From NCBI GenBank assembly GCA_001643675.2, contig LSRY02000008.1:436501-500500 (forward strand): 64,000 nucleotides of DNA, given 5' to 3'. Made by a program: the position numbers and the translations under genes. The notes beneath the pieces were generated by a model, which saw only the letters and a program-made list of their open reading frames with translations, had not been told where the DNA came from and did not search any database. This DNA comes from Monocercomonoides exilis. Its lineage: Eukaryota; Preaxostyla; Oxymonadida; Polymastigidae. This document shows, piece after piece, positions 1 to 9,507 of the stretch (the stretch's first letter is position 1; each line of letters starts with the position of its first letter).

Positions 1-425
1 TGAACAAAACGTTTAATCAAACAGTCGACCTTTGGTTGGCAATAAGCATCTGGTCGACGATATTCACCTCTGCTGCATTTTTTATTGCGAGCCTTTTCAG
101 CTTCAGGTCATTTAAATTGCGGGGCTTTGTGTTTGTGATTGTAGCCATTTGCATTGGCGCTCTGTCAGGCTTTGTTTACGGCTTTTTGATTGGTATCAAA
201 TTCTATCATTTCCCAAAGAATTAAAACAAATATAATTATTGCTATTTTATGTGTTTCAACATTTATAATGTCGCATTTGAATTTATCTATTTTCTGCTTC
301 TGGCAGGGCTTGTTCTGGCATCTTCTTTTATGTATTTCAAAATTGGAGCAGATGGCTACATTCTGATGGCCTGGGGCATTGGGATTTCGTTTTTCCTGGT
401 TTTGCGCTCTGCGATATTGTTGTGA
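1..425 (+). CDS. 3' part of a multi-span membrane protein, join(<1..192,307..425)
   Basis: The reading frame is open from the window edge, so the 5' end lies outside. Exon A ends at base 192 in an ATT-G context. A GTATCA donor at 193 and a CTGGCAG acceptor ending at 306 define a 114-bp intron. Splicing removes the in-frame TAA at 222 and continues the same frame to TGA at 423-425. The visible product has three or four hydrophobic segments (about residues 13-35, 43-66 across the splice, and near the C-terminus) separated by short loops, as in a polytopic membrane protein. No family is recognised. The joined reading is preferred because both exons are hydrophobic coding in the same phase. It is inferred and has no transcript support. 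Confidence 0.55.
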
Positions 426-1220
426 ACGTACAATTTCTGGAGTTGAAAACAATTTTTCCAAAAAAGCTTGCGTGCTGTTTGATTCAATTATTGGAATTCC
501 AATCTTTTCGCCATTGAACGAGCAATCCTCCCGTATGGTGAAATAACCGCGAATGGAATAATGCGTTTGCCAAAATCAATCAGCGTCTTAGTGAAAGACA
601 TCATATTTCTTACTGGTTTGGGTATTTTTTAAAAATTCATACCGATTCTTATAAAAGGAATCTTCGGAATCTGGCAAAGATGTAATAATTTGACTTCTTA
701 GCTAATAGTTGGTTTTTCATGCATATGCATTTTGAAATAAGCCATGCTTCTTCAAGTGCACAAGAAGCTTGGATTGTTCATTGAGAACAAAAACTCAAGT
801 CTTTGACTCAGCGATTTTGGTTCTTGAAGGGAGCTAATCTCAGAAATATATATTATTCGGAATTGGGTATTTTATTAAAGTTCAATTTCCATATCTGTTT
901 GGATCATTTATTCTTTTTGGTCAACCTTTGGAAACTTTTAAAAAAATTTTTTTCTTTCTCTTTTTGAATAACAAGTTATTGCTTTTTAAGCACGAAAGAG
1001 TTGATAGAGATGTTTTTCAGTGATTCAACATTTTTTATTGAAAAAGACTTGGATGAAATGAAAAATAATACAAATAAAGATGAGAAATATTTCTCAACTG
1101 AAAATGCGTTTAATAAACCATCATACATAAGGAACTCAAACACTCAATAAATTTACAAAGTGAAATGTGCATGAAATGATTTTGATGGAGAAGAAATGAA
1201 AAGAGAAGAATCTGAGTGTG
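426..1220. other. AT-rich stretch, no gene seen
   Basis: Both strands have dense stops in all frames, and no RNA gene or repeat was recognised. It probably contains the 3' flank of the left-edge gene and the flank of the small minus-strand ORF. Confidence 0.4.
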
Positions 1221-1469
1221 CTATTTGCGTGCAAGGGAAGCGAGAGCCATTTCCGAAGAATCCGGAAGCAGGCGCTTCAGATATTCTGGAGAAACTATTT
1301 TTTCAAGCGTTTCCTTTTGGCGCTGCTTCACAAACGTTGAAAACCCCGGCATTTGCTTTTCGAAGGCCTCGCGAAGTGTGGGAGCGCTGTAAAGAGGTGA
1401 CAACAATGCATTTGAATCAGAAGTTGCGGGTAGTAAACGGGCTGTATGAATGGTTGTTGCTTGCTCCAT
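1221..1469 (-). CDS. Small hypothetical protein, 82 residues
   Basis: An ATG at 1469 opens an 82-codon ORF ending in SLARK. The composition is balanced, with few low-complexity runs (Leu, Ser, Ala, Lys, Pro mixture), and the C-terminal half looks amphipathic and helical. The antisense ORF over the same span is rich in Phe/Pro/Arg and is less protein-like. No domain is recognised. It could be an exon of a larger gene, because the flanks are AT-rich as introns are here. It lies upstream of, and on the same strand as, nothing obviously related. Confidence 0.35.
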   Translation of the reverse strand: MEQATTIHTARLLPATSDSNALLSPLYSAPTLREAFEKQMPGFSTFVKQRQKETLEKIVSPEYLKRLLPDSSEMALASLARK

Positions 1470-1586
1470 AAACAATGATTCTTTGAAGCAATAAATTTAT
1501 TATGCTATGTCTTGATCAAAAATTATTTCTTTAAACTGGCTTATCTTTTGAAAATAATAAAAAAATACAATTGAAAAAAATAGGTT

Positions 1587-3282
1587 TCATTTATTCTTTT
1601 TAGGAGGATCGTTGTCCTTGGCAAGTGCAAAAATATCAAGCAATAACAAATATGAATCGACGATTGAAGGTTTATAGTTAAACGCACTTGATAATGTTGA
1701 GTATCCATTTTTGAATTGCCCAGAACATTGCTCAATTGATTTCCTCAAAAAGGTATTTTCCATAGCATCTTCACGCGAAATGATGGGGATGCTGAGATAA
1801 TCCGTTGCCAGAGCAACGTCTGTGACTGGACCAATTGCTGAATTGAAATCACATTTTGAAAGAAGTGCTGCTGCTTTGCGTAATATCTTCTGAAGCCAGG
1901 AATCCAACTCATTCACTCTGTGTGCTTCCTCACCCATCATCTTGCCGTCATCATCTTCTTCTCCTTCATCGTGTTCTGCTTCTGTCTCGTCCACTGCAAT
2001 TCTCATCAGAGCATTCACTGCTGCTTCAAGTGTCACAGTTTGGGCTTCTTTGCATGCCTCGCTGTCTGTACACAACTCCTCAAATACGCTTTTAACTTCC
2101 TCCAAACTCTCCAGATTTTCCAGCATTCGTTCTGCACTGTGTGTCTCTTTCGCTGCTGCTTCAATTTCCTCACCGTTCTCCTCATTGTCCCTGTGGCCAT
2201 TGCCCTTCCTTTCTGTCTTTTTCCCAATCATTTTATCGCATTCCTCTTCCTTCCTTCTTTCTCCCTCATTCGCTTCCTTCTTGTCTGTCTCTCCCTTCTC
2301 TATCTCCCTCATCTCCCTCATCTTCCGCAGTGCCAACAGTATTGCCAGCATCTCCCTCTTCTTTGCCCCCAGATTCTTCAGCATCTCCGTCCCGCCCATC
2401 GACTTCGGGAACCGCTGCGAGAAGTGAGTGAGGACAGAACACACAGGGCACATGGACTCTGCCACAAGGAGCGCCTGTGAGATTGTGGAGTGCTGCTGCT
2501 GAACGGCGTGTCCCTCATCGGAGTCCTGCTGGGCGCACTCGTGAAGGAGGATGGTGGACAACTGCGCCTCAGATGAGAAGAAGTGGGTGGGGCTGGTGTC
2601 TCCCGTGAAGGAGATGCGGAAGATGGAGTGGGTGGTGGAGGAAGGAGGAAGAAGGAGAAATAGATGAAATAACTGATTCTGATGACAAGTCATTCACAAT
2701 ATCACTTCCAACTGATTTCTCTTTTGACAGCAATTTCTCTTCATTCAAGCAGCATTCAACAGTCTGCCCTGCTCTTTCAGTGTTATTCGGCAGCACGAAA
2801 TCCAAAATGGGTGCAATGCTTCCTCGACACGAGTGGTTAGTGTGTGCAAACACAGCTCTGACGATGCGATGGGCTGGAAACAGAACATGTGAGAAGAAAG
2901 AGGAAATGACTGGAGAAGGCTCTGGGGTGAAAACGGGGGAGATTGGGGCAGGGAGGAAAGAAGGGGGAGGAAGAGAAGAAGAAAGAAGAGAGGGATAGAA
3001 TGGTGTGAATGTCGATTGTTCAGAGGAAGAGGAAGAGGAAGAGGAAGAGGAAAGTTTTGAAGTGGATTTGAATGGGAAAGCGATGCAGGGATCTGTTTGA
3101 CGGGGAATATTTTGATTATTAGAGGAAGAAGAAGAAGAAGATGATGATGATGATGACGATGAAGAGGAAGAATCAAAAGAACAATTTGAATCTGACAGCA
3201 AAGAAGCCAATGGAGACTTTACAGTTGGATAAGATGCAATAAGCGAAGTGAAATAGTCAGAAGGTTTTGCATCGAATGCCAT
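1587..3282 (-). CDS. Ser-rich/Glu-rich protein of unknown function, one frame break
   Basis: Two overlapping frames read as one protein. The N-terminal frame (ATG at 3282, start MAFDAKPSDYF) has two long Ser runs from GAA-type microsatellites, then a Pro-rich stretch and a globular-looking part. The C-terminal frame begins near 2690, includes a CPVC pair, a charged Lys/Glu-rich coiled-coil-like middle, an acidic run and a final globular 110 residues ending DNDPPKKNK at 1587. The frames swap between about 2655 and 2640 in a TTC/TCC repeat. I see no GT-AG intron there, so a 1-2 base indel (real or an assembly error) is likely. The frame is also open upstream to 3624, so the start could be an earlier ATG near 3441. 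No family is recognised. Confidence 0.5.
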
Positions 3283-3491
3283 TGATGAATGAGAAGGGCT
3301 GAAGCAGCAGAAATGCTGAAGAGGATTCCCCTGATTATCAAAAGCAGGGGAGGAAAAGACGTATTTGTGGTTTATTTGTTGTTTTCGCACTTCAATTGGG
3401 TTATCTTTTGTTGAAATTTTGAGGAAATGGAGAAAGTTCATTGGAGCAGTTGCATTCTTCGCAGTCGCATAAATTTTCAGATGATTGTAAT

Positions 3492-3492
<1 letters not shown>

Positions 3493-3522
<30 letters not shown>

Positions 3523-3546
3523 AAGAAGAAGAAGAAGAAGAAGAAG
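3493..3546. repeat. (AAG)18 microsatellite
   Basis: Eighteen perfect AAG triplets. Read on the minus strand they make a poly-Leu run in the open frame upstream of the Ser-rich gene. This is the longest perfect triplet repeat in the first 10 kb. Confidence 0.95.
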
Positions 3547-3624
3547 GAAAAGATCAAAAAGAAAAATGGAATATAACAAGTTCGATGATGCTCTTTGGAC
3601 GAGCTGGGCTACAAAGGTGAACAA

Positions 3625-4250
3625 GACTCAATTGAAGAAAATGAAGAAATGATGAATGGATTCTAATTTCATAACAGCCAATTGCAGCAACAGACAGCAG
3701 TTTCTTTGTGTGTTGCAACATGAGAATTTTATGGCTATTTAAACATCAAATTCTAAAATACGAAGAAGGCGTTCTTTCCATCAGTCAAGTTAAAAAAATA
3801 TCGTCAATGAAGAGATCGAAGGAGAATAAGAAGAAACCATATAATCTTCAAAAATACTGCTTGAAATAGATCGTCTCTGGGAATGATGCTCAACACAAAA
3901 AATACTGTTGGTTGTGATGGGGGAAAATGATCGATTAAAATAAAAATAATAATTAGAAAAGCATTTATTTTAAAAATTCCTCAAAAGAACACAACTGTCC
4001 TCCCTATTGCAAAAGAAGAAGATTGCCCAATCACCGACGCTGTCAATCTCCTTTTCCATTGTTTCCCAGCGCTCCTTTCTCCATCTTCCTTTATTCCCCT
4101 CTAAAATATCCAGCTTTCTATGTTTTCATCCTCTTTTTTTCCTGAAAAAATATCTCGGCATTTTATTCTTTCCAATAGCAGTCCAATTGTTGTCATTCCC
4201 TTTTGCTTTTATCCAAATGTTTTGAAATTGAATTTGTTTTCATCCTCTGT
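3625..4250. other. No gene seen
   Basis: AT-rich, with stops in all frames and only short hydrophobic chance ORFs. Nothing was recognised. Confidence 0.35.
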
Positions 4251-4319
4251 TCCAATTGAACACAAATAATATTCAATTCCCATCTTCTGGTTGTCTCTCG
4301 GCAGAGCTCTCTTCTGATG

Positions 4320-4460
4320 TTCTCCTCAGAAAAGCAAAGGAATGGCCATTTATATAATTTATCAGATTCTTGCACTCTGAGAAGGCTACAGATGGAAACA
4401 TCTTTAAAATGAACAAGAATAATAAAAAATGCAAACATCAAACTTTTCATACATTATTTT
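4320..4460 (-). repeat. Dispersed repeat related to 53.03-53.14 and 58.02-58.13 kb
   Basis: The segment containing ACAGATGGAAACATCTT and its flanks resembles a block present once in each palindrome arm. On the minus strand here, and in the corresponding orientation in the arms, it can be read as DVSICSLLRVQE versus DVSICILSKVQE followed by KWP. Resemblance at both DNA and protein level over about 45 codons suggests a copied fragment of a coding sequence or of a mobile element. The parent is not identified. Confidence 0.5.
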
Positions 4461-5002
4461 GGAAAATGAATTTCCTTCAATTATGCGTTTCATATAAAAC
4501 ATCTCCACCAATTCCATCATCAATTCCCATCCGTCGCTGTATCATTCCACCACACAAAATAATATCGCCTATCCTGCAGAAAATATTCTTTTTCCGATCT
4601 ATCATCTTTCCAAGGTTTATTTCGTTCAAAGAAAACAACTCGATCAGATCATCCATTACAACAAACATGAAAAGTTAAATCATTGTTTTCTCTATGAAAT
4701 ATCTTGCCAAAAATGTCCTTATTCAGTTTGATGACGTGAATGAAGGTATAATCCGAAGATATCGTCATCCTCAGATCTTATTGAAATTTTGTCTGTAACT
4801 CAACAATGCATTGCACGTTATTATTATGCTATTGTCGCATGTCGGAAATAAATGGTTTTGGAGAAAAAAATTTTTTTAATTTTTGTGATCAAAAAAAAAT
4901 AATAAAAAATTATATTTAAAAAAATGATTTATTTCCATCAAATTTATGTGAAAAAAGTTGTATTTGATAAAAATGATGTGAAATAATCATCAATATAAAT
5001 TT

Positions 5003-6061
5003 TTAGGGTTCATATTCAGATGCACTTTCACCATCTCCTGCTCCATTGTCACTTTCTGACTCTGTTTTCTCTCCTTCAACTTTTTCACCAAAAATATCAT
5101 CTATATCAGCAATTTCTTCAGATTCTTCTTCTTCAATTTCGTTTTCCTCTATTTCTTTTTCATCCTCATCATCATTTTCCACGCAAAGGAACTTAATGAG
5201 TTCAATAAAAGTGACGTTAAATGAAGATTTGACAAGATAAAGAGATAGATAATCAAGCATCAATCGAATGCGAGATTCAATAGACAAAAAAGTGCATCTT
5301 AAATGATGCCACAACCCCTCTATTGTATTTGTGCACGCTCCCGTGTCCTTTTAGAAGAATTTCTTTTTGTGGAAAACTTTCAAATGGTAGTAACCCAGAG
5401 TCTCCAAAATGTCGTTCGCTCTCCATTCATCAGACGTAATTGTTGTCCCTTCCTTAATGTTCTTCTGTATCAATGGAATGAGTGTATCTCTTTTTCTGTT
5501 TGGTGCCACGACCATGAATCTTCCTCCAGCTCCTCCATCTTCTTTCCTCTCCACGCCTCCAAAAATCAAAATTTGTTTCTTCATTCTTCCATGATGAAAT
5601 TTTCTTTTCCTCCAAATTGCTTCATCAATTTCAACAATTTTGCCTTCTCCTCCAATAGATACCTGCCTCTCATTCCATATGTCAGCACATGTTTTTCTGA
5701 TGACACTTCCCCAATAGCCAACTGTGTTTTCATCGATTAAAAGGAAAGTTGCAATTGTTTTATTTGGAATTTTCATCCAGTAATATAGGCAAACAAGCAG
5801 AGTGATACCCAATCCTATTTTTGTTTTGCTGAATTTCGTATCGGAAAGGACGCTTGTCTTTGTCTTGCACGTGGGACAGGAAAAATATCTGTATTTTCCA
5901 TTTTTGTGTATATGTTTGAAGACTCTATGCTTGCTGCACATCGGAATGCGATCACTGACGATTTCATAAATGAACCAATCCCATGCCTTATCTTCATTAT
6001 AAAACAAACGATTGAGCTCGGATATTTCTTCTTTTCTGATGAGCTTGACATCACGTGCCAT
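5003..6061 (-). pseudogene. Merlin-family transposase with one in-frame stop
   Basis: The frame opens at ATG 6061 (MARDVKL) and would encode about 352 residues. A zinc-ribbon-like part comes first (CxxxH near residue 42, CPTC near 62-65). The DDE catalytic core follows: D146 in VEIDEAIW, D211 in TSDEW and E248 in NTIEGLWHHL, which is the expected ISXO2/IS1016 order and spacing. The C-terminus is a strongly acidic tail. A single TAA (5353-5351) sits about ten codons before the catalytic Glu and separates the two halves in the same frame, with no frameshift. Such transposases cut and paste their own element in the nucleus. This copy is recently inactivated, or the stop is a sequence error. The TTG 18 bases upstream is not used as a start because this is a eukaryote. 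Confidence 0.8.
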
Positions 6062-6126
6062 GAGATCAATTTTGATCAAAACCCATAAAATAAATAAATA
6101 AATAAAAATATTGTGGGATTATTTTT

Positions 6127-6131
<5 letters not shown>

Positions 6132-6161
<30 letters not shown>
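6132..6161. repeat. T30 homopolymer
   Basis: Thirty consecutive T residues just inside the right end of the Merlin-like element. Confidence 0.9.
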
Positions 6162-6163
<2 letters not shown>

Positions 6164-6455
6164 GAAACACATTTCCGACACATAAAACTATATTATTTAT
6201 TGTTATAATGTGTTAAAAAGACAAAATAATTACAAATTTGTGAATTTTGAAGATGACGATATCTTCGGATCATGCCTGAATGAATATATTTTCATAACTA
6301 TTTTGTGTTGTTTCCGCCTTTGAAGGATGTTTTTGTTGAATTTGAATGGGAAATTGGGGATGGTTTCTGTGTTTCTGTGGATTTGCAAAAATGCAGGAGA
6401 AGAGCGTGTTAAAAGCATTCACTTGTTTGGAAACATTACTTCCCTTGAATAAGAA

Positions 6456-7354
6456 ATGATTGAGATGATATTTCCCTCTTTCTTTTTTAATTTATTTGTT
6501 GAATCGATAAATGTTATGGCATTCTACGAGAAAGAACAGAAACAGAAAATGGAAGAAAAAGAACAATTTGTGTCTGTTTTGATTACTGAAATGCTTGACA
6601 AATCGAAAATGAATAATATAAAATGGAGAAAAAAAAACGACAATGGAAAATTCAGCGCAGCAGTTGAAGCATTTGAGTTATTGCAAAGAGCTGAATGGGA
6701 TAAGGATAGATGGTTTTGTTAATCCTTTACCGAGTTGAAAAATTGGATCGATGATTGTTGATGAAGAAGAGAAGGATGATAAATCACTGATTGTCCTTTT
6801 CGAATGATGATTTTCATCGAATGATTGCCTTTGCTATTTTTTGAAAAATAGCTTGAGGAAACGTCAAAAAGCGGAAATGACTGTTTTGAGGTTGTGTGAC
6901 GCTGATAAATAGAATGTATTATTTCACTTGTTTCATAATTGATGATTGCAATATTTTTTTTTTTATTTTTTTGTGTTGATTAATTTAGGTTTCTTCAAAA
7001 TGATGGCATTGAACGAGACGTCATCAGAAGCGCCTCGGCCACACTGAGCTTGGCATTGTTTGCTGAATTGAGGATATTTTTTGTGAACAGATGATTCAAT
7101 GGAAAACATATGGAAGAGATCATTGCAGATGGGCTGTGTTCAGTGAGAGAAGAGAACAGAGAATAGGAAAAGAAAGAGAATGGAAATGGCTTTGGAATAG
7201 GATTATAAGAGAAAGAAAACAAAATGAGAAGAAGAGGGAGTTGAAGAGATTAAAGTTAAAAACAGAGGAAGGATATGAAGAAGAAGGAAAAAGAAGAAGA
7301 AGAAGAAGAATGGAAAGAATGATCGCATCTGCAATGAGGGGTGATGATCCGTAG
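6456..7354 (+). pseudogene. Possible ARM-like gene remnant
   Basis: An ATG ORF (6456-6722, 88 codons) with a helical, charged composition ends KDRWFC. After an AT-rich gap, an AG acceptor at about 6989 precedes a stretch reading FLQNDGIERDVIRSAS and a Leu/Ala-rich helix like an armadillo repeat, then an in-frame TGA and a second piece with KHMEEIIADGL. A Lys/Arg/Glu-rich ORF (7091-7354) overlaps in another frame. I read this as remnants of one multi-exon gene of the ARM-like class also seen at 31.8 and 58.5 kb. The assignment is weak. Confidence 0.25.
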
Positions 7355-7460
7355 AAAATGAAAGTAAAAGAGAAGCCTGCTCAGAGGAATGAAGAGAGGC
7401 AGAAACTGGAGTCAGGACTGTGAGAGATAATGATTGCAGCAGAGATGCAACTACAGAAAT

Positions 7461-8460
7461 TCATGGATGAATTAACGAATATGTGGAAGAACCAAAAAAT
7501 GAAGGAGGGAAAGATGAAAAAATAGAAGACAAAAGAAGAAAGAAGAAAAAACATGGTGAAGAAAAAGAGGAACATGAAGGAGAAAAGAAGGTAATGGTTG
7601 GATCAGTTGTGCAGACGATAATTGGCCATCTTTCATGTTTATTAATTTGTTGGCCAGATTGAGCATCAAAGTCAACAACAGAACAGACACAAATAAAAGA
7701 TGGAGTGTATCTGCCAACATTTCTCCCACAAAAGTGAACAAGCAGCATCAAATGCTCTGAAAGGATTGTCCAGATTGAGCATATCACATCTCCTTTGTTA
7801 TTCACATCTTCATTCCCATCACCAGTTCTGGCATCTTCCACATCAAATACTGATGAGGGCAGAGGGATTTCCTCTTCCTTTTCACCATCACTCATGGATG
7901 GAATGGCTGTTGATGAAGAGATGGATGAATACATCACATGCTCAGAGAATTATGAAATGGGAGAATATTGATAAGTCATTGAAGATTATTCTTTGCATTC
8001 ATTAAATGAATGGAAGATATTATTTCCCACCACAAATGGGAATTGAACAGCTGTTTTCTTCTCATTCATCTCGTTTCTTCCACCCAACAACAAAAACAGC
8101 GAACCCCTCAAATCCACATTCATTTCATTGGTTTAATCAGATTTAAAACGAATGAAGTGGTTGGATATAAATTCTCCTGCATGGCAAATGTGGATTCTGT
8201 TTCTGTTGTTGAAGTAATTGGAAAAGAAAATCTTTTCCAATTCTCATTGAAAGAATCATGTCTGAACATCTTGCTTCGAATGCATTCATCTGAACCTTTT
8301 TCAGCGGAAAAGATGTTCAGAAGATTGTGTCCGATCCATTTATTTTTCTCCTTTCTTCAATGGCATTTCCATAGTTTCCATCTCAAACAGTTCATGAGTC
8401 TTCTTCATTGAATCATTCACGCTCTCTCCTCGAGGTTTTCATCTGTTCTTCAGCTTGCCT
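7461..8460 (-). pseudogene. Relic of the receptor's juxtamembrane and pseudokinase tail
   Basis: Read on the minus strand from 8460 downwards, fragments in several frames line up in order with the cytoplasmic tail of the giant receptor at 36.3-44.0 kb. They are EERVNDSMKKTHELFEMETM (receptor EEIVNDTVRKDPKAFEMVTM), SSEHLF, TETESTF, VDLRGSLFLLLGGRN (receptor VDLRDSLFMLLHGRN), an FSEH box, an SSISSST run, VICSIWTIL (receptor VVFSIGMIL) and QSGQQINKHERWP. The last 159 codons are one open ORF (7461-7937). Intervening stops and frameshifts and the missing ectodomain show a dead, truncated duplicate. Confidence 0.7.
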
Positions 8461-9505
8461 TCTTCCACAATTCGAAAGAGACAGTATTCAATCAGAACTC
8501 TGATTTTTGTCATTCAGATATGTTTGAAGAGGATTTCTCACACTTCAATAAATGAGTTTTCAACAACACCAATGGAGTCTATTTCACAAAAGGATTTCCT
8601 TTTTTAATAATCAATTTTATTCTTTCCACACATGTTGTTGTGTAATGTGATTTGTTAATGCGATATAAAAATGTATATTTTTTCGAAGCTTTTTTTTATA
8701 AATCATTAATGTGACGCTGACAGATATTTGTTGTGTCTTTCTCAAAATCTTCACTTTGTGTGAAATCAAATGAAGCATCTGAACGTCAAAGTTCATGTTG
8801 TCTTTGTGAATATTCTGTGTGCTTTTTTCAAGACAGCAACGAAACACTCTCAATTCCCAAAAATGAACAAATATGACTCAATAATTAACTGAATTGCAAT
8901 TGTTGAATCTGATCAAAATGGCTGCAACAAAATCGTCAAAGCACAACAACCAAGAATAACAGTTCTCTCAACTCCAAATCACAGAAATGCTCATTTCATT
9001 TTCAAAATGCCAAAGTGGATTTCCAATCACAAAGGAAAATGAAAATAAGAAAATAAGAAAAAAAAAAAATAACTATATAATAATAATTGAGTTTATCTTT
9101 GATTATAAACAGAATCAAATAAAAATTATTTTAATTATTATGTAAAAAATTAAAACAAAACAAAACCAAACTTCACAAAATAAAATAAAATTAAATTAAA
9201 ATAGGAAAAAAAATAATTTTCTAAAAATCAAAACATTGTAATTAATTGCTCCAATTGCCCTGGAAAAATAAAAAAATAATCGAAAGCAAACCGAAAGGAG
9301 ATCAATATAAGATATCTTTGAAGCATGTCCAACCATCTGCCAATAGAGCAAAAGCAGCTTCAGAGAAAGAGAGAAAGAAAAGTCATGAATTAAGAAATGT
9401 TGCTAAACAGCCTTTATTTACACACATGCAAATTTGTCGGTTTGTTTGTTTAATGCTTCAGAAATGATATCTTCAATGCAAATGATTCATTCACTCGTGC
9501 GGAAT
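8461..9505. other. Mostly non-coding; one weak minus-strand ORF
   Basis: A 78-codon minus-strand frame (8853-8617) without a convincing ATG start has a partly protein-like first half (VFRCCLEKSTQN) and may belong to the decayed receptor relic next door. From 9050 to 9240 the sequence is extremely AT-rich. It is otherwise featureless up to the 3' end of the repeat-protein gene. Confidence 0.3.
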
Positions 9506-9507
9506 TT

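Larger units (their letters stand above)
4840..6180 (-). mobile_element. Merlin-like (IS1016/ISXO2-type) DNA transposon, decayed
   Basis: The element contains a DDE transposase of ISXO2/Merlin type (see CDS). Its ends carry a short inverted repeat: TGTCGGAAAT at 4840-4849 and its complement ATTTCCGACA at 6171-6180. Each is followed inward by a purine-rich A tract. A convincing 8-9 bp target duplication was not found, so the exact ends are uncertain. A 30-base T run lies just inside the right end. Confidence 0.7.

Noticed and set aside
5351-5353. Alternative genetic code (TAA as Gln) to explain the Merlin stop
   Set aside because: The long genes end at TAA, TAG or TGA at expected places and other TAA codons mark decayed copies; one transposon stop is not evidence for recoding.
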